A stretch of 47,014 nucleotides of DNA, taken from CAZQKE01 sp964593865. GTDB lineage: Bacteria; Chloroflexota; Anaerolineae; JAAYZQ01. Position numbers and translations under genes: made by a program. The notes below the pieces were generated by a model, which was given only the letters and a program-made list of their open reading frames with translations, ran no database searches and was not told where the DNA came from. The stretch spans positions 1 to 47,014 of the forward strand of contig CAZQKE010000067.1 in assembly GCA_964593865.1 (NCBI GenBank). Reading direction: 5' to 3'. Positions 16,501-24,946 of this stretch are shown here, one piece after another (position 1 is the stretch's first letter; every line of letters starts with the position of its first letter).

Positions 16501-18243
16501 GAGCGTGTCAGCAACGCTTCCCTCCCCAACGGCCTGCACATCCTAGAACTGATCGTGGATTGGGAAGATGAGGATGTGGTATACCTCCTGGCCGGGGAAG
16601 GTCGCTTTGCCTGTGGCCCGGCTGCCCTCTACGAAAGTGCCGACGGCGGCGTCACCTGGGCCCGTCTCGCCGCCGACCTGGGCCAGATCGCCGATATTGC
16701 CCTTGACCCCAACAATCCCAACATCCTCTACCTCACCACCTATGGCGATGTGTGGGACCCCGGCTACAAATGCATCGCCGACGATCCCGGCGGCGGCCAT
16801 CTCTACCGGGGAACCTTTGATGGGAGCTGGAGCTGGGAGCAGCTCACCGATGAGAGCAATCTAGGCAGCCGCAATCTGCTCATCTGGCCGGACGCCGACG
16901 ACGACCATGCCATCCGGGTGATTGACATGGACTATCCCGAACTGTGGGAGTCCACCGACGGCGGCGTCACCTGGGACCGGATCGGCAGCAAGGAGGACTG
17001 GGACCCCGGTTGGGCAAGCGTGGATTTTGCGTACGGCATGAGCTTCAACGGGGATGCCAAGACTCTGGGCCTGGACCTTTCCGATCCGGACGCGCTGCTG
17101 TGGGCCGATTCCCAGTTCGTCTATGCCACCCGCGACGATGGGCGCACCTTCGCTCCCCTTCACACCGACGAAGTTGCTTCCGGCAAGTGGCGGTCGCGCG
17201 GGGTGGACAATATCGTCCCCTTCGACTTGGCCATCAACGCCGATTCCACCCACGTCTACTTGGCCATGCCCGACCTGGGCTGCTTCCGCAGCGATGACTA
17301 CGGCTCAAGCTGGCAGAACTGCAACGACGCCGATTATGTCGGCACTTGGGAAGGAAACGGCGGCAATAGCCTGACCGTCGCCGCCGATCCCACGCGCCCC
17401 AATGTGGTCTGGATGACTCAGGCCAACGAGATCGAAGGCCACCCCCACACCCTGCTGCGCAGTGACGACTATGGCGCTACGTGGACGCCCGTGGGCACCG
17501 GTCTGCCCGACGGCATCCCCTCCGGCCTGAGCGTGGACCCCCACAGCGCGGCGAACGCCCGCACCCTGTTCATCACCGTGGACGGTGACGTGTACCGCAG
17601 CCGGGATGACGGAAACACGTGGACCCCGGTCCTGGATTGCGACGGCTGCCGTTACACCGCCGTAGATGCCCATGATGGGAACCTGGTTTATGCCGGGGGG
17701 GAGGCAGGATTCTGGCGTTCCACCGAGGGCGGGGAGCCGGGGACGTGGGAACAGACCGGCCTGCCGGAGATGATGGGCACGTTGGGAGGCGAGTTCTGGG
17801 ATGTGTATTGGGAAGGAGTGGCGGCCATCCGGCCCGATCCCGTCCGGCGGGGGTGGGTATATGTGGCTGCCTTTGGCGAGGGGCGGGGGCTGTACCGCAG
17901 CAAGGACGGCGGCCAGAGCTGGGAACGCCTATTGGCCGACGACTACCTGCATGACGTAGCCATCTCCCCCCTTGATCCGGATCACCTGTTTGCCGCTTGC
18001 AGCAGCGCCCTCTATTCCGGCGGTTACGATCCGGCCTCGCGGGGCGTGCTCTACAGCGACGATGGAGGGCAGACGTGGACCCCCTTCAACGAGGGGCTGG
18101 CCTGGCCCTTTGCCGTCGTGCTGGCGGTGGACCCCAATCCACCGCACACCCTCTGGCTCGGCTCTCCGGGGACGGGGTATCACCGGCGCACCTTGCCGTC
18201 TTTTACGTCGGAGGTCTATTTGCCTCTCATCATGCGTCCGTGA
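13504..18243 (+). CDS. Exported glycoside hydrolase (GH5/clan A-like) fused to BNR/sortilin-type propeller, YLPL tail
   Basis: 1579 residues. Signal peptide about 1-34, then an Ig-like domain at about 36-115. A TIM-barrel glycosidase follows at about 140-650. It opens with FRCWGVNLVAFYP and has the acid/base candidate E363 in LEITNEFSS and the nucleophile candidate E536 in HIVGEINIS, as in clan GH-A. From about residue 880 to 1560 there are around twelve Asp-box motifs (S-x-D-x-G-x-T-W: SLDGGRTW, SADGGVTW, SDDYGATW, SDDGGQTW and others), indicating a large propeller of the BNR/Vps10 type. It ends SEVYLPLIMRP. Probably a secreted polysaccharide-degrading or glycan-binding enzyme; the exact substrate is not readable. 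AAGG lies about 12 bases before the ATG. Confidence 0.82.
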   Translation: MQDLGTKRFKWYTYLLAVGLVFCLSLCHNPSSYARDAEILLPLPGSTLSGAVVEFVWTDVNADQYALDIGSAQGGTDIYSQNLGAATSVTVSGLPTDGRTLHVRLWTVRDDQWNYTDYTYTAADKEDTEIPPLPRLRAQGESFVDEKGRTFRCWGVNLVAFYPDDQTAVNFARNLAERGVNCVRWHHMLRPSPDWITQSDILALNTYEGLEFYDPDDPRARPCPDSDNVDVVSPHYTSRIPDAEAWRRFDFLNARLQEHGIYILLGTHWTRDYGTNDVDVPPFGPDSPDREQWRQAVADLQHRSYCWGYGSIIDLQKMLPAFDERALALEKEFLTTLLNHVNPYTGVAYKDSPQVLTLEITNEFSSIYTIVNGNRYYDDRWTQGFPGLAYFQNKLETQWAAFLTDRGYDYFDLYLEQPSDIPYETRERLRVEFLYGLDQTYYEAIRDHIADLEAQVHVTFSTLWRSEPDTHRSAQEPGITHTENHIYANPAVVEPFLDYPDEDGAFFRDPAHPMEDLFYNLAVTQQVRDKPHIVGEINISAGVDGSFTELLKTRLHKRTMQLLAAAAYGRLHNWAGVVWFAWNHGDARVGSDGWGVNERIPQNMDNMEDRQTVGGNLIEDAVFLDHLRTAGLIFTKGLVAASTDPITLYVEDETDDPLYQYVYGYPVRPKLLPKPGWQNVSAVRKVYGPPPPGYDQDAQPHMTHEPVNPITSDTGQIVKDIARGQLTVDAPQVEAFSGYLDGTPPANLDVLQMAESAGFATVILVAQDDRALEQSRELLISRTYIDGVTSPEDIRQGRDADGPAITLAGLRQPTEGEGWYIRFTRPRERYAESAPFLLQMQDGRLSLPNGPWREAELVLGTTSSFWSRTNPGGGGAFNTIGAGPTGIILAASDLSGAYRSLDGGRTWDAIGSFRGLTVTHVGGLGFDPEDPAILYIGTEEGIFRSDDFGMTFSPVLTHGYVTDIEIAVGNPHVGYAAYHSRYNVADGAVFKTTDRGKTWERVSNASLPNGLHILELIVDWEDEDVVYLLAGEGRFACGPAALYESADGGVTWARLAADLGQIADIALDPNNPNILYLTTYGDVWDPGYKCIADDPGGGHLYRGTFDGSWSWEQLTDESNLGSRNLLIWPDADDDHAIRVIDMDYPELWESTDGGVTWDRIGSKEDWDPGWASVDFAYGMSFNGDAKTLGLDLSDPDALLWADSQFVYATRDDGRTFAPLHTDEVASGKWRSRGVDNIVPFDLAINADSTHVYLAMPDLGCFRSDDYGSSWQNCNDADYVGTWEGNGGNSLTVAADPTRPNVVWMTQANEIEGHPHTLLRSDDYGATWTPVGTGLPDGIPSGLSVDPHSAANARTLFITVDGDVYRSRDDGNTWTPVLDCDGCRYTAVDAHDGNLVYAGGEAGFWRSTEGGEPGTWEQTGLPEMMGTLGGEFWDVYWEGVAAIRPDPVRRGWVYVAAFGEGRGLYRSKDGGQSWERLLADDYLHDVAISPLDPDHLFAACSSALYSGGYDPASRGVLYSDDGGQTWTPFNEGLAWPFAVVLAVDPNPPHTLWLGSPGTGYHRRTLPSFTSEVYLPLIMRP

Positions 18244-18614
18244 AAGCGGTTTCGGAGATTTGAACCGCAAAGACGCAAAGGGCGCAGAGGAAGAGGAAAA
18301 AGAAGCCCTTCGCGTTCTTGGCGTCTTGGCGGTTCCAACCCGGGCCGGGCGCATTCGTGCATTCGCGTATCCGCGCCCGCTTTGTGGACAGCCTGCTTTG
18401 GCGGTCCCGGAGATTTGAACCGCAAAGGCGCAAAGGGCGCAGAGGAAGAGGAAAAAGAAACCCTTCGCGCCCTTAGCGTCTTGGCGGTTCCAACCGCGAT
18501 TTTCTTGCGCCACCGGGCCGGGCGTATTCGTGTATTCGCGTCCGCTTCGTGGACGGCCTGCTTTGACGGTTCCAACCACGATTTTCTCTGCGCAAAAGGG
18601 GAGATTGACGAGGT
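18244..18614. repeat. Two and a half CGCAAAG hairpin repeats filling a convergent gap
   Basis: Cores at 18262-18335 and 18417-18490 are separated by the GTATTCGCGT...GTGGACGGCC-type spacer. A partial third spacer unit runs to about 18594. The array lies between two converging genes and occupies essentially the whole 371-base gap. No separate gene is seen; the stem-loops might also end transcription from either side. Confidence 0.85.
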
Positions 18615-19853
18615 CTACTCGCGGGTGGACGCCGGTTGAACCGCCGGGCTGCTTTTTTCGTTCTTACGCTCCAGCGTGGGAACGGGCGGTTCCGCCCAGG
18701 ATCCGGGCGGCGATCTCCCCTGGAGGTGCGCGGCCAGGGCTTTTTTGATCTCTTCGTCCTCCGCCTGGGCCGCTTGGGCGTAACGGCGAATGAAATCGCT
18801 GCGCCGTTGGCGTAAGGCCATAGGCGCAACGGCGGCTACGTCTTGGGCCGTGGCTACGGTGCGGTTGTCGGCGGCGGCGTAGGCGCGGGCTGCCTCCAGG
18901 GTGACGATCTCGGCCCGGTGGCTGCTGATCTCTAACCGCTGGACCAGGTCCAGGGCCAGTTGTTCCGCTTCCGGCGCGAGCTCCACGCGGGGCAGCAGCT
19001 CGCGGGCCTGATTGATCTCCTTGCCCAGGGCAATTGTATCCTCAATGAGGGCGGCGATCAGGTGCTGAGGGTGCTCGCGGAACCAGCGCACCCGGCGGTA
19101 GACTTCCAGGCGGTCGGCGGGATCGGTCAGCGCGTTGACGACGACCCGCAAGCCAAAGCGATCCTGAATCTGGGGCCGCAGCTCCCCTTCCTCCGGGTTC
19201 ATGGAACCGACCAGGACGAAATCGGAGGGGTAGGTCGCCGCCAGCGGCCCCCGTCGGACCGTGACGCGGCCCTGGGCCGCCGCGTCCAGGATGGCGTCCA
19301 CGATCACGTTGTCCAGCAGGTTGACCTCATCCACATAGAGCAGGTTGTGGTGGGCGTAGGAGAGGATGCCCCGCTCCAGGCGAACCCGCTTTTGCTCCAG
19401 GGCCAGCCGTTCGTTGAGGCCGCCGATGACATCTTCCAGGCGGGCGTTGAGGGGCAGCTCAATGAAGCGCATCCGGTCCAGACCGGTCAGCGGCTCACCG
19501 TGGGCCATCTTGACGGCGCACTCGCGGCAGATGGCGTCCATGCCCCACGTTTCGGCGGCCTCTTCATCGCAGCCGTAAGGGCACAGGCTGCGGCGCACCT
19601 GGGGCATCAGGTCCACCAGGCCGCGCACCGCCGTCGTCTTGCCCGTCCCGCGCGGGCCGATGAGGAGCACTCCCCCCACCGCCGGGTTGATGACGCCCAA
19701 AATCAGGGCGATCTTCATCTCCACCTGCCCGACGATGGCCAAAAAGGGGAACTGGGCCACCTCGCCGCTGATGACCTCCGGGCGGGGCGTCCTTTTGAGG
19801 ATGGCGCGGGCCGAATACCTTTCCAGAATTTCCAACAGTGCAGATCGGGCCAT
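18615..19853 (-). CDS. BchI/ChlI-like AAA+ ATPase (magnesium/cobalt chelatase subunit I family)
   Basis: 412 residues. Walker A G66-P-R-G-T-G-K-T73, Walker B LLYVDE at about 171-176, sensor region VLVGSMNPEEGELRPQIQDRFGL, all typical of the chelatase I subunit. An insertion after Walker A carries four cysteines, C91-x3-C95 and C109-x2-C112, suggesting a zinc-binding knuckle. The family uses ATP to drive metal insertion with a D (and H) subunit; no such partner is in the window, so this could be an orphan MoxR-type chaperone. A basic, proline-rich tail follows the AAA+ core. The ATG at 19853 is chosen for its AAGAAGAGAGAA upstream; longer starts run into the repeat and the preceding gene. Confidence 0.85.
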   Translation of the reverse strand: MARSALLEILERYSARAILKRTPRPEVISGEVAQFPFLAIVGQVEMKIALILGVINPAVGGVLLIGPRGTGKTTAVRGLVDLMPQVRRSLCPYGCDEEAAETWGMDAICRECAVKMAHGEPLTGLDRMRFIELPLNARLEDVIGGLNERLALEQKRVRLERGILSYAHHNLLYVDEVNLLDNVIVDAILDAAAQGRVTVRRGPLAATYPSDFVLVGSMNPEEGELRPQIQDRFGLRVVVNALTDPADRLEVYRRVRWFREHPQHLIAALIEDTIALGKEINQARELLPRVELAPEAEQLALDLVQRLEISSHRAEIVTLEAARAYAAADNRTVATAQDVAAVAPMALRQRRSDFIRRYAQAAQAEDEEIKKALAAHLQGRSPPGSWAEPPVPTLERKNEKSSPAVQPASTRE

Positions 19854-19869
19854 ATTTCTCTCTTCTTTG

Positions 19870-19958
19870 GAACCGCCAAGACGCCAAGAGCGCAAAGCCT
19901 TCTTTGCTTTTCCTTCGCGCCCTTTGCGCCTTCGCGGTTCAATCGGCCTTTGCGGTTC
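19870..19958. repeat. CGCAAAG hairpin repeat, single copy
   Basis: GAACCGCCAAGACGCCAAG (from 19870) to GCGCCTTCGCGGTTC (19940), plus an extra TGCGGTTC to 19958 that includes bases of the stop codon of the glycosyltransferase at 19957. It fills the whole gap between that gene and the BchI-like gene. Confidence 0.8.
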
Positions 19959-21507
19959 AATCTTCCAGGCGGTAGATGCGCACCGGCGCAAAGTGATAGA
20001 CCGCCACGCTGGGATACCCGGCGACGACCAGGGGCGGCGGGTCGGGGATGAATTCGGCCAGGAGGGTCCCCTGGGCTGCCAGGTCGTCATAGACGGCCAA
20101 TTGATCGGGGTAGAACCGAGCCTGTTGCTGCAACAGAGGCCACACCCCATCGCTGACGATCACCACGTCGAACCCCTGCTGCCGGTACCACGCCAGGTCG
20201 TGGTCGCTCAGGCGGATGATGTCCTCCACCCGGTAGGGCGTGTGGTCAAAGGGAATGGCATAGTGCTCGATGGCGATCTTGCTGCCGGGCGGGATGTTTT
20301 CCTCCACCCACCGCCCGGCGATCTGGCGGTGGTCGGTGCGGCTGAGGATCGCATCGAACCGGACGGCGGCCAGTAGAGGCAGGGCCAGGATGACGGCGGC
20401 GGCCACCGCCGCCAGGAGCGGGGCCGACCGCGCCCGGTGGAAGCGACGGGCCGCCCACTCGCTCCCCGCATCCAAGAGCCAGCCGCCGCCCAGGGCCAAA
20501 AAGGGCAACAGGGGGACCATGTTTCGCTCAAAGCGGACGGTAAAGCCGGAAACCAACAGAAAATAGAGGGCGGGAAAGAGGGCCAGGAGCAGGCCCTTCT
20601 TCCACCGCCTGACCGGCAGGACCAGCAGCCCGGCGGCCCCCACCGCCACGGCCAGGGCGTCGGCGGAGGTGGCAAAGATGGTGAGATACCAACGCCAGTT
20701 GCCTTTGCCCTCAAAACCGGGTTGTTCCGTACCGTAGTGGTGCAGGACCTGGGCCAGGCCGTTCAAAAAATCGGGCAGGTTGCCCAGGGCGAAAGGGTTG
20801 CCGCCGAAAAAGCCCAGCAAGAACCCGCCGAGGGCGACGAACAGGGAGCCGGTGAGCCAACCCCACTCCCCCCAGGGGGCGGCCAGGACGTGGGCCAACA
20901 GGGGCAGGATGACGACCAACGCGCCGTTGTACTTGGTCGCCCCGGCCAGTCCGGCGCACAGCCCGGCCAGGAAATACCAGCGCGTCTGCCGCCGGGTGCG
21001 GAGCAGCTCGCTGAACAGGTAGGTCAGGGCGACGAGCAGGCCGACCATGACATCAAAGGTAGCATAGTGGGAGTGAATGATGTGCAGGTAGTTGCCGCCC
21101 AGGAGGGCCGCGGCCAGCAGGCCGGTCCGCCGTCGGTGCAGGGTGCGTCCGGCGAGATAGACGACCAGGACGGTCAGCGTGCCCGCCAGGGCGGTCATCC
21201 AGCGGCCCACCCGGTAGTACTGGGGGATGGGAAAGGGCATGATCTGCTCCCAGGTTCCCCTCGCCGCGCCGTAGAGAAAGTAGGCAGCATACCCCCCCGC
21301 TTGCAGGTAGGCGTAAAAAGGCGGATAGTTGAAGCGGTGCAGGTTCCAATCGCCGGTCCACAGGATGGCGGCGGCGCGGTCCACCAGGGCGTGTTCGTCG
21401 GGGTGGTAGCGGGTGTAGGGCAACCCAAAGCCGCTCCCCCACAGGCGCAGGGCCAGGGAGATGAGCAGAACGGCGATGAGGAGCAGCGCAGGGATGGTCT
21501 TTCGCAT
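19957..21507 (-). CDS. Membrane glycosyltransferase, GT39/PMT family
   Basis: 516 residues with about ten hydrophobic segments. The first loop has the family signature GLPYTRYHPDEHALVDRA with D37-E38, the acidic pair expected to bind metal and activate the acceptor. HIIHSHYATFDV (about 139-150) and GATKYNGAL (about 186-194) match bacterial dolichyl-phosphate-mannose-type members. The extracytoplasmic C-terminal part carries no recognised domain. It should transfer a sugar from a polyprenyl-phosphate donor; the acceptor is unknown. The ATG at 21507 has AAGGGG about 11 bases upstream, and a candidate promoter overlaps the end of the preceding gene. Confidence 0.88.
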   Translation of the reverse strand: MRKTIPALLLIAVLLISLALRLWGSGFGLPYTRYHPDEHALVDRAAAILWTGDWNLHRFNYPPFYAYLQAGGYAAYFLYGAARGTWEQIMPFPIPQYYRVGRWMTALAGTLTVLVVYLAGRTLHRRRTGLLAAALLGGNYLHIIHSHYATFDVMVGLLVALTYLFSELLRTRRQTRWYFLAGLCAGLAGATKYNGALVVILPLLAHVLAAPWGEWGWLTGSLFVALGGFLLGFFGGNPFALGNLPDFLNGLAQVLHHYGTEQPGFEGKGNWRWYLTIFATSADALAVAVGAAGLLVLPVRRWKKGLLLALFPALYFLLVSGFTVRFERNMVPLLPFLALGGGWLLDAGSEWAARRFHRARSAPLLAAVAAAVILALPLLAAVRFDAILSRTDHRQIAGRWVEENIPPGSKIAIEHYAIPFDHTPYRVEDIIRLSDHDLAWYRQQGFDVVIVSDGVWPLLQQQARFYPDQLAVYDDLAAQGTLLAEFIPDPPPLVVAGYPSVAVYHFAPVRIYRLED

Positions 21508-21634
21508 AGCCTAATTCCCCTTCTGAGGAAAAACTTCACCCACCGACTGTTGTTCTCCCCCCTCTATGACTATGCGAAGTGAACTCCAAACCCACCACAG
21601 GCCCCCTCACACGCCGAGTTTCCACCCACGCCCC

Positions 21635-21662
21635 ATTATAGCAAACTTTGGCGGCGGTGCAA
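21635..21662 (-). promoter_or_regulatory. Candidate promoter before the GT39 gene
   Basis: Minus strand: TTGCAC (21657-21662), 16-base spacer, TATAAT (21635-21640). It overlaps the last codons of the upstream gene and leaves a leader of about 120 bases in which nothing else is seen. Confidence 0.45.
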
Positions 21663-23384
21663 GTACCCATCGGACGGCGTCTTTGCCCCACGCACGACCA
21701 ACCCCACCGCCAAGGCCAGGCAGGCCAGGGTGAGCACCCTGCCGCTCAGGCGCAGGGGCGTATCCCCCCAGCGCAGCAGGACGCGGTGCTCACCGGGGGG
21801 GATGTCCACCGTCAGCAGGCCGTAAGGCCCTTCAGGACGCAGGGCGTCGTCGGGCAGTCGCTCGCCATCCACATAGACGCGCCAGCCGGGGAAATAGTAG
21901 GTGTAAAAGCGCAGGGCCGTCCCCTCCGGCGAGCGAACCCACAGTTCATCGGACGCGCCTCCGGCCCGGATCATCTCCACCGATGCGCCGGGGGCCAATG
22001 CCTCCGCCGTGATCAACGGCTCCCCGGCCAGGTACTGCTCCACCAAAGGCGAATCGGCGGGCATCTCCCGGGTCCAGGCGGTCATGCCCCGCATATCGGT
22101 ATATTCCAGCTCAAACTCAACGGCAAAGACCGGCTCCTCGGCGTGGGGCGGCGTGGGGGTGTATTGGGGCAAGGTGTAGGCAAAGCTGCCCAACACGGCA
22201 ACCAGGGAGAGGACAAGGAGCCGGGGATTGGCGGATCGGGAATCGGCGGTCGGGAGCGGGGGGGCAAAGGCGGCCAGGGTGGAAAGGGCCACGGCGGTCA
22301 GGGCCAGGAGCCGCCAGGGGAATTGGATCAGGGCGGCCAGGGGCAAGGCAGCCCACAGGGGAGCCGAAAAGGGCAGCATCAAAAAGATGATGCTCAGACC
22401 GGCAAGGGTGAAAAAGAGGATGAGGGATCGCTCATGGGCCGGACGGTGGAACGCGCCCAGGACGGCGATCCCGGCCAGGATGAGAAGGACCGCCCCCAGT
22501 TGAAACGACATCCCGCCCGGCGTGCCGGGGGAGCCGGGGGCATAGCCCCACGCCCCGGAGAGGAGATGGGCCGGTTGGACGAAATGCCGGGCATAGTCGT
22601 ACCCGGCCCGCACCCATTGTTCCTGATTGACAAAGCTCCGCTCAAAGAGGTTGGGCAGCAGCAGCGTCGCCGCAACCCCCATGCCCAGCAACGCCCCGCC
22701 CAGGGCCGCCGCCGCCCGGCGAACGCCATCCTCCCAGGTCCGGCTTTCCACCACCAGGCGAAAGAGGACATAGGCCGCCAGCAGCAGGGTGAAGGCCAGG
22801 CCGGTGACGTTGTGGGTCAGCCACAACGCACCATAGGCCAGCCCGGCCAGGCCCAGGCGGCGGGGCGTGGGCCGTTCGACCAGAAGGTGAAAGGTCAACA
22901 GGGCCAGAGGCATCCAGACAAAGGCCGCATACTCGGCCAAATCGGCCCGGACGTACATATCGGCCAGGTGGAAGGGGGCATAGACATAGAGGACGGCGGC
23001 CAACAGGCCCCGTCCCCGGCCCATGATGCGCCGGGCGTAGGCGTACATGCCCAACCCTGCACCCAACGTAGCCAACGCCCAGACGATTTTGATGGCCGCC
23101 AGCTTGCCCGCCCCCAGCAGGTGAAACCCTTCGGCCACATAGTAGGCCAAAGGCGGGTAGAGGACAAAGGTAGGGTAGCCGTAGCCCAGGGCCTGGTCGG
23201 TGGCCCAGCCGGGGAACCACACGCCGTCGCGGATGGCCGCGTCAAACTCGGTCAGAAAAAAGAGGGTGTGCCGGGCGTCGTGGGCATTGAAGAAATAGTC
23301 GGGACCGGCCAGGGGCAAGACGGCAAAGAGGGAAAAGGCCAGGACCAACCAGATGTACGGATCGCCCTTGCGGATAATGCGCAT
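21636..23384 (-). CDS. Large membrane protein, PTPS-related / YfhO-like glycosyltransferase-type
   Basis: 582 residues with about eleven hydrophobic segments. The first loop has NAHDARHTLFFLTEFDAAIRDG, then GWATDQALGYGYPTFVLYPPL, both typical of the 6-pyruvoyl-tetrahydropterin-synthase-related membrane family (PF10131), which resembles GT-C glycosyltransferases with an acidic first loop. After the last internal helix there is a beta-rich extracytoplasmic domain with FYTYYFPGWRVYVDGE and PPGEHRVLLRW, as in YfhO. The ATG at 23384 is taken as start (GGGGAG upstream); an in-frame GTG at 23405 is possible. It directly follows the GH5-like gene, so both may be one transcript. Confidence 0.8.
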   Translation of the reverse strand: MRIIRKGDPYIWLVLAFSLFAVLPLAGPDYFFNAHDARHTLFFLTEFDAAIRDGVWFPGWATDQALGYGYPTFVLYPPLAYYVAEGFHLLGAGKLAAIKIVWALATLGAGLGMYAYARRIMGRGRGLLAAVLYVYAPFHLADMYVRADLAEYAAFVWMPLALLTFHLLVERPTPRRLGLAGLAYGALWLTHNVTGLAFTLLLAAYVLFRLVVESRTWEDGVRRAAAALGGALLGMGVAATLLLPNLFERSFVNQEQWVRAGYDYARHFVQPAHLLSGAWGYAPGSPGTPGGMSFQLGAVLLILAGIAVLGAFHRPAHERSLILFFTLAGLSIIFLMLPFSAPLWAALPLAALIQFPWRLLALTAVALSTLAAFAPPLPTADSRSANPRLLVLSLVAVLGSFAYTLPQYTPTPPHAEEPVFAVEFELEYTDMRGMTAWTREMPADSPLVEQYLAGEPLITAEALAPGASVEMIRAGGASDELWVRSPEGTALRFYTYYFPGWRVYVDGERLPDDALRPEGPYGLLTVDIPPGEHRVLLRWGDTPLRLSGRVLTLACLALAVGLVVRGAKTPSDGYLHRRQSLL

Positions 23385-23414
23385 CTTCAAATCGCAGCTC
23401 CCCACCCGGACCGC

Positions 23415-24848
23415 CTACAGCGGCCCTCCCTCCCCCCAATGCAAAGCCCGCGGGCCATCCAGCCCAACGACCACAATGGGCAGGAACACCGTTGACGTCA
23501 TCCTTGGAGGCCGAACCGTGTTGCGCTGCCAGGCAGTCCGAATGACGGTGATTAGATCGCTCTCCGACACGTCCTGATGATTGTCCGGATCGGGGCCGTG
23601 GCGAAAGTTGAAAGCGTCAATCTCCTCCTGAATCGGCTCCCAGGAGGTCTCCCACAGCCAGAGGGCATAGTTGAGGCCCCGCTGCTCAAAAAGGTCCATC
23701 TGGTCGGCCATGAACATATCGGCCCCCGGCTCCCAGCGCATCACGCCGTACTCGTTGGCCGCAACGGGGACGCCGTGGGCGGCCATGAATTCATCCACCG
23801 GAGCGAGCAGGTCCGCCAGCCAGTTCCGGTCCACCCGGTCGGGGACGCCGTCCCAGTCGGCGTCGAATGTGCCGGGGTAGGTGTTGTCCAGGTCGGGCGG
23901 CTCCTGATGGGTGTAGACAAAGGGGTCGTACTGGTGGATGGTATAGACGGTGCGGGCGTCGTCGGTCGGCGTCAGGTAGGGAAGCCAGTCCACCGCGCTG
24001 TAGCCGTTGCCGCCGATGAGGATCGGCGTCTTGGGGTCCACCTGGCGGATGGCGGCGACGATGTCGGGATAGAGTTGGTTCCAATCGTAGAGTGTGCCGC
24101 CGTATTGGGAGTAGAACTCGGCAGGGTCCCAAATGTCCAGGGGGTCGCCCAGGGGGTAGCTCCCCACCTCGTTGGAATTGGGTTCGCACATCAGGTCGTA
24201 GCCGATGACAATGGGGTTGTCCTTGTAGCGTTGGGCGGTGTAGCGCCACATGGCAACCCAGGCGTCCTGGGCGGCCTGTTCGCCCCAGACGCGGTTGTTG
24301 TAGTAGCCGGGGTCGAACCAACCGCCGTCGGGGTCGCTCTCGGTATCCTCTCCCCAAAAGGCCCAGAACTCGCTGCGGCCCGGCCCGGTGCGGAAGGTGA
24401 TAACGGCGAAAAGGTCGGCCTGGGCGGCCATGCCCAAGAGGCGATCCAGGTTGGCCTGGATGCCCTCATCCAGGGCATAAGGCGGCTCCTCCTCAAAAAG
24501 GCCCGGATGGGAGATGTTCACATAGTTGGCCCCCATGGCCGCCAGGGCGTCGAAATCGGCCTGCTTATAGGGCGGGCCGACGGGACCGGGGCCGTAAAAA
24601 TCGGGGCCGTCCAGCTCCGGGTAGACGCGACGCTGGTAGATGTTGGCCCCGCGTAAATGGGTCCCCCCACTCCACAGCGTCCATTTGTCCAGGGTGGACG
24701 GGACGGCGGGCGGGGGCGTCTCCGACCGCGTGACCACCGTAGGCGTGGGTCGGGCGGCAACCGTCGCATCGGCCTGCCGCTCCCCCGCCGCCAGCCCGCA
24801 GGCGGCAAGCAAGCCGAGCAAACGCCCCAAAGCCCAAAAACGCGACAT
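23415..24848 (-). CDS. GH5-like glycoside hydrolase, predicted lipoprotein, with degenerate YLPL tail
   Basis: 477 residues. The N-terminus has a lipobox LLAAC (Cys17), so it is probably lipid-anchored outside the cytoplasm after a Thr/Pro-rich linker. The TIM barrel begins at LRGANIYQRRVYP; the acid/base candidate is E222 in YDLMCEPNSNE and the nucleophile candidate is E366 in PVAANEYGVMRWE, a clan GH-A pattern. VYTIHQYDPF supplies the usual His/Tyr between them. The substrate is likely a beta-glucan or mannan but cannot be read. The end has TVFLPIVVVG plus a 17-residue tail, a variant of the YLPL ending. AAAGGAGGGGG before the ATG fixes the start. Confidence 0.85.
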   Translation of the reverse strand: MSRFWALGRLLGLLAACGLAAGERQADATVAARPTPTVVTRSETPPPAVPSTLDKWTLWSGGTHLRGANIYQRRVYPELDGPDFYGPGPVGPPYKQADFDALAAMGANYVNISHPGLFEEEPPYALDEGIQANLDRLLGMAAQADLFAVITFRTGPGRSEFWAFWGEDTESDPDGGWFDPGYYNNRVWGEQAAQDAWVAMWRYTAQRYKDNPIVIGYDLMCEPNSNEVGSYPLGDPLDIWDPAEFYSQYGGTLYDWNQLYPDIVAAIRQVDPKTPILIGGNGYSAVDWLPYLTPTDDARTVYTIHQYDPFVYTHQEPPDLDNTYPGTFDADWDGVPDRVDRNWLADLLAPVDEFMAAHGVPVAANEYGVMRWEPGADMFMADQMDLFEQRGLNYALWLWETSWEPIQEEIDAFNFRHGPDPDNHQDVSESDLITVIRTAWQRNTVRPPRMTSTVFLPIVVVGLDGPRALHWGEGGPL

Positions 24849-24869
24849 ACCCCCTCCTTTCCGCCGTCC

Positions 24870-24897
24870 AGTATACCACAATCCCGGGATTTTTACA
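24870..24897 (-). promoter_or_regulatory. Promoter of the GH5-like gene (extended -10)
   Basis: Minus strand TGGTATACT (TATACT at 24870-24875) is an extended -10; the -35 (TGTAAA, 24892-24897) is weak. The leader would be about 15 bases and begins near the strong AAAGGAGG site. Confidence 0.55.
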
Positions 24898-24946
24898 CAG
24901 ATTTTACGTTTCGTGAACGATGGGGCAACACAGGTGGGCGAATATG

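Noticed and set aside
21648..23495. 615-codon plus-strand open frame opposite the YfhO-like gene
   Set aside because: Composition is Gln/Gly/Arg-rich as expected for the reverse frame of hydrophobic membrane segments; the minus-strand gene has clear family motifs.
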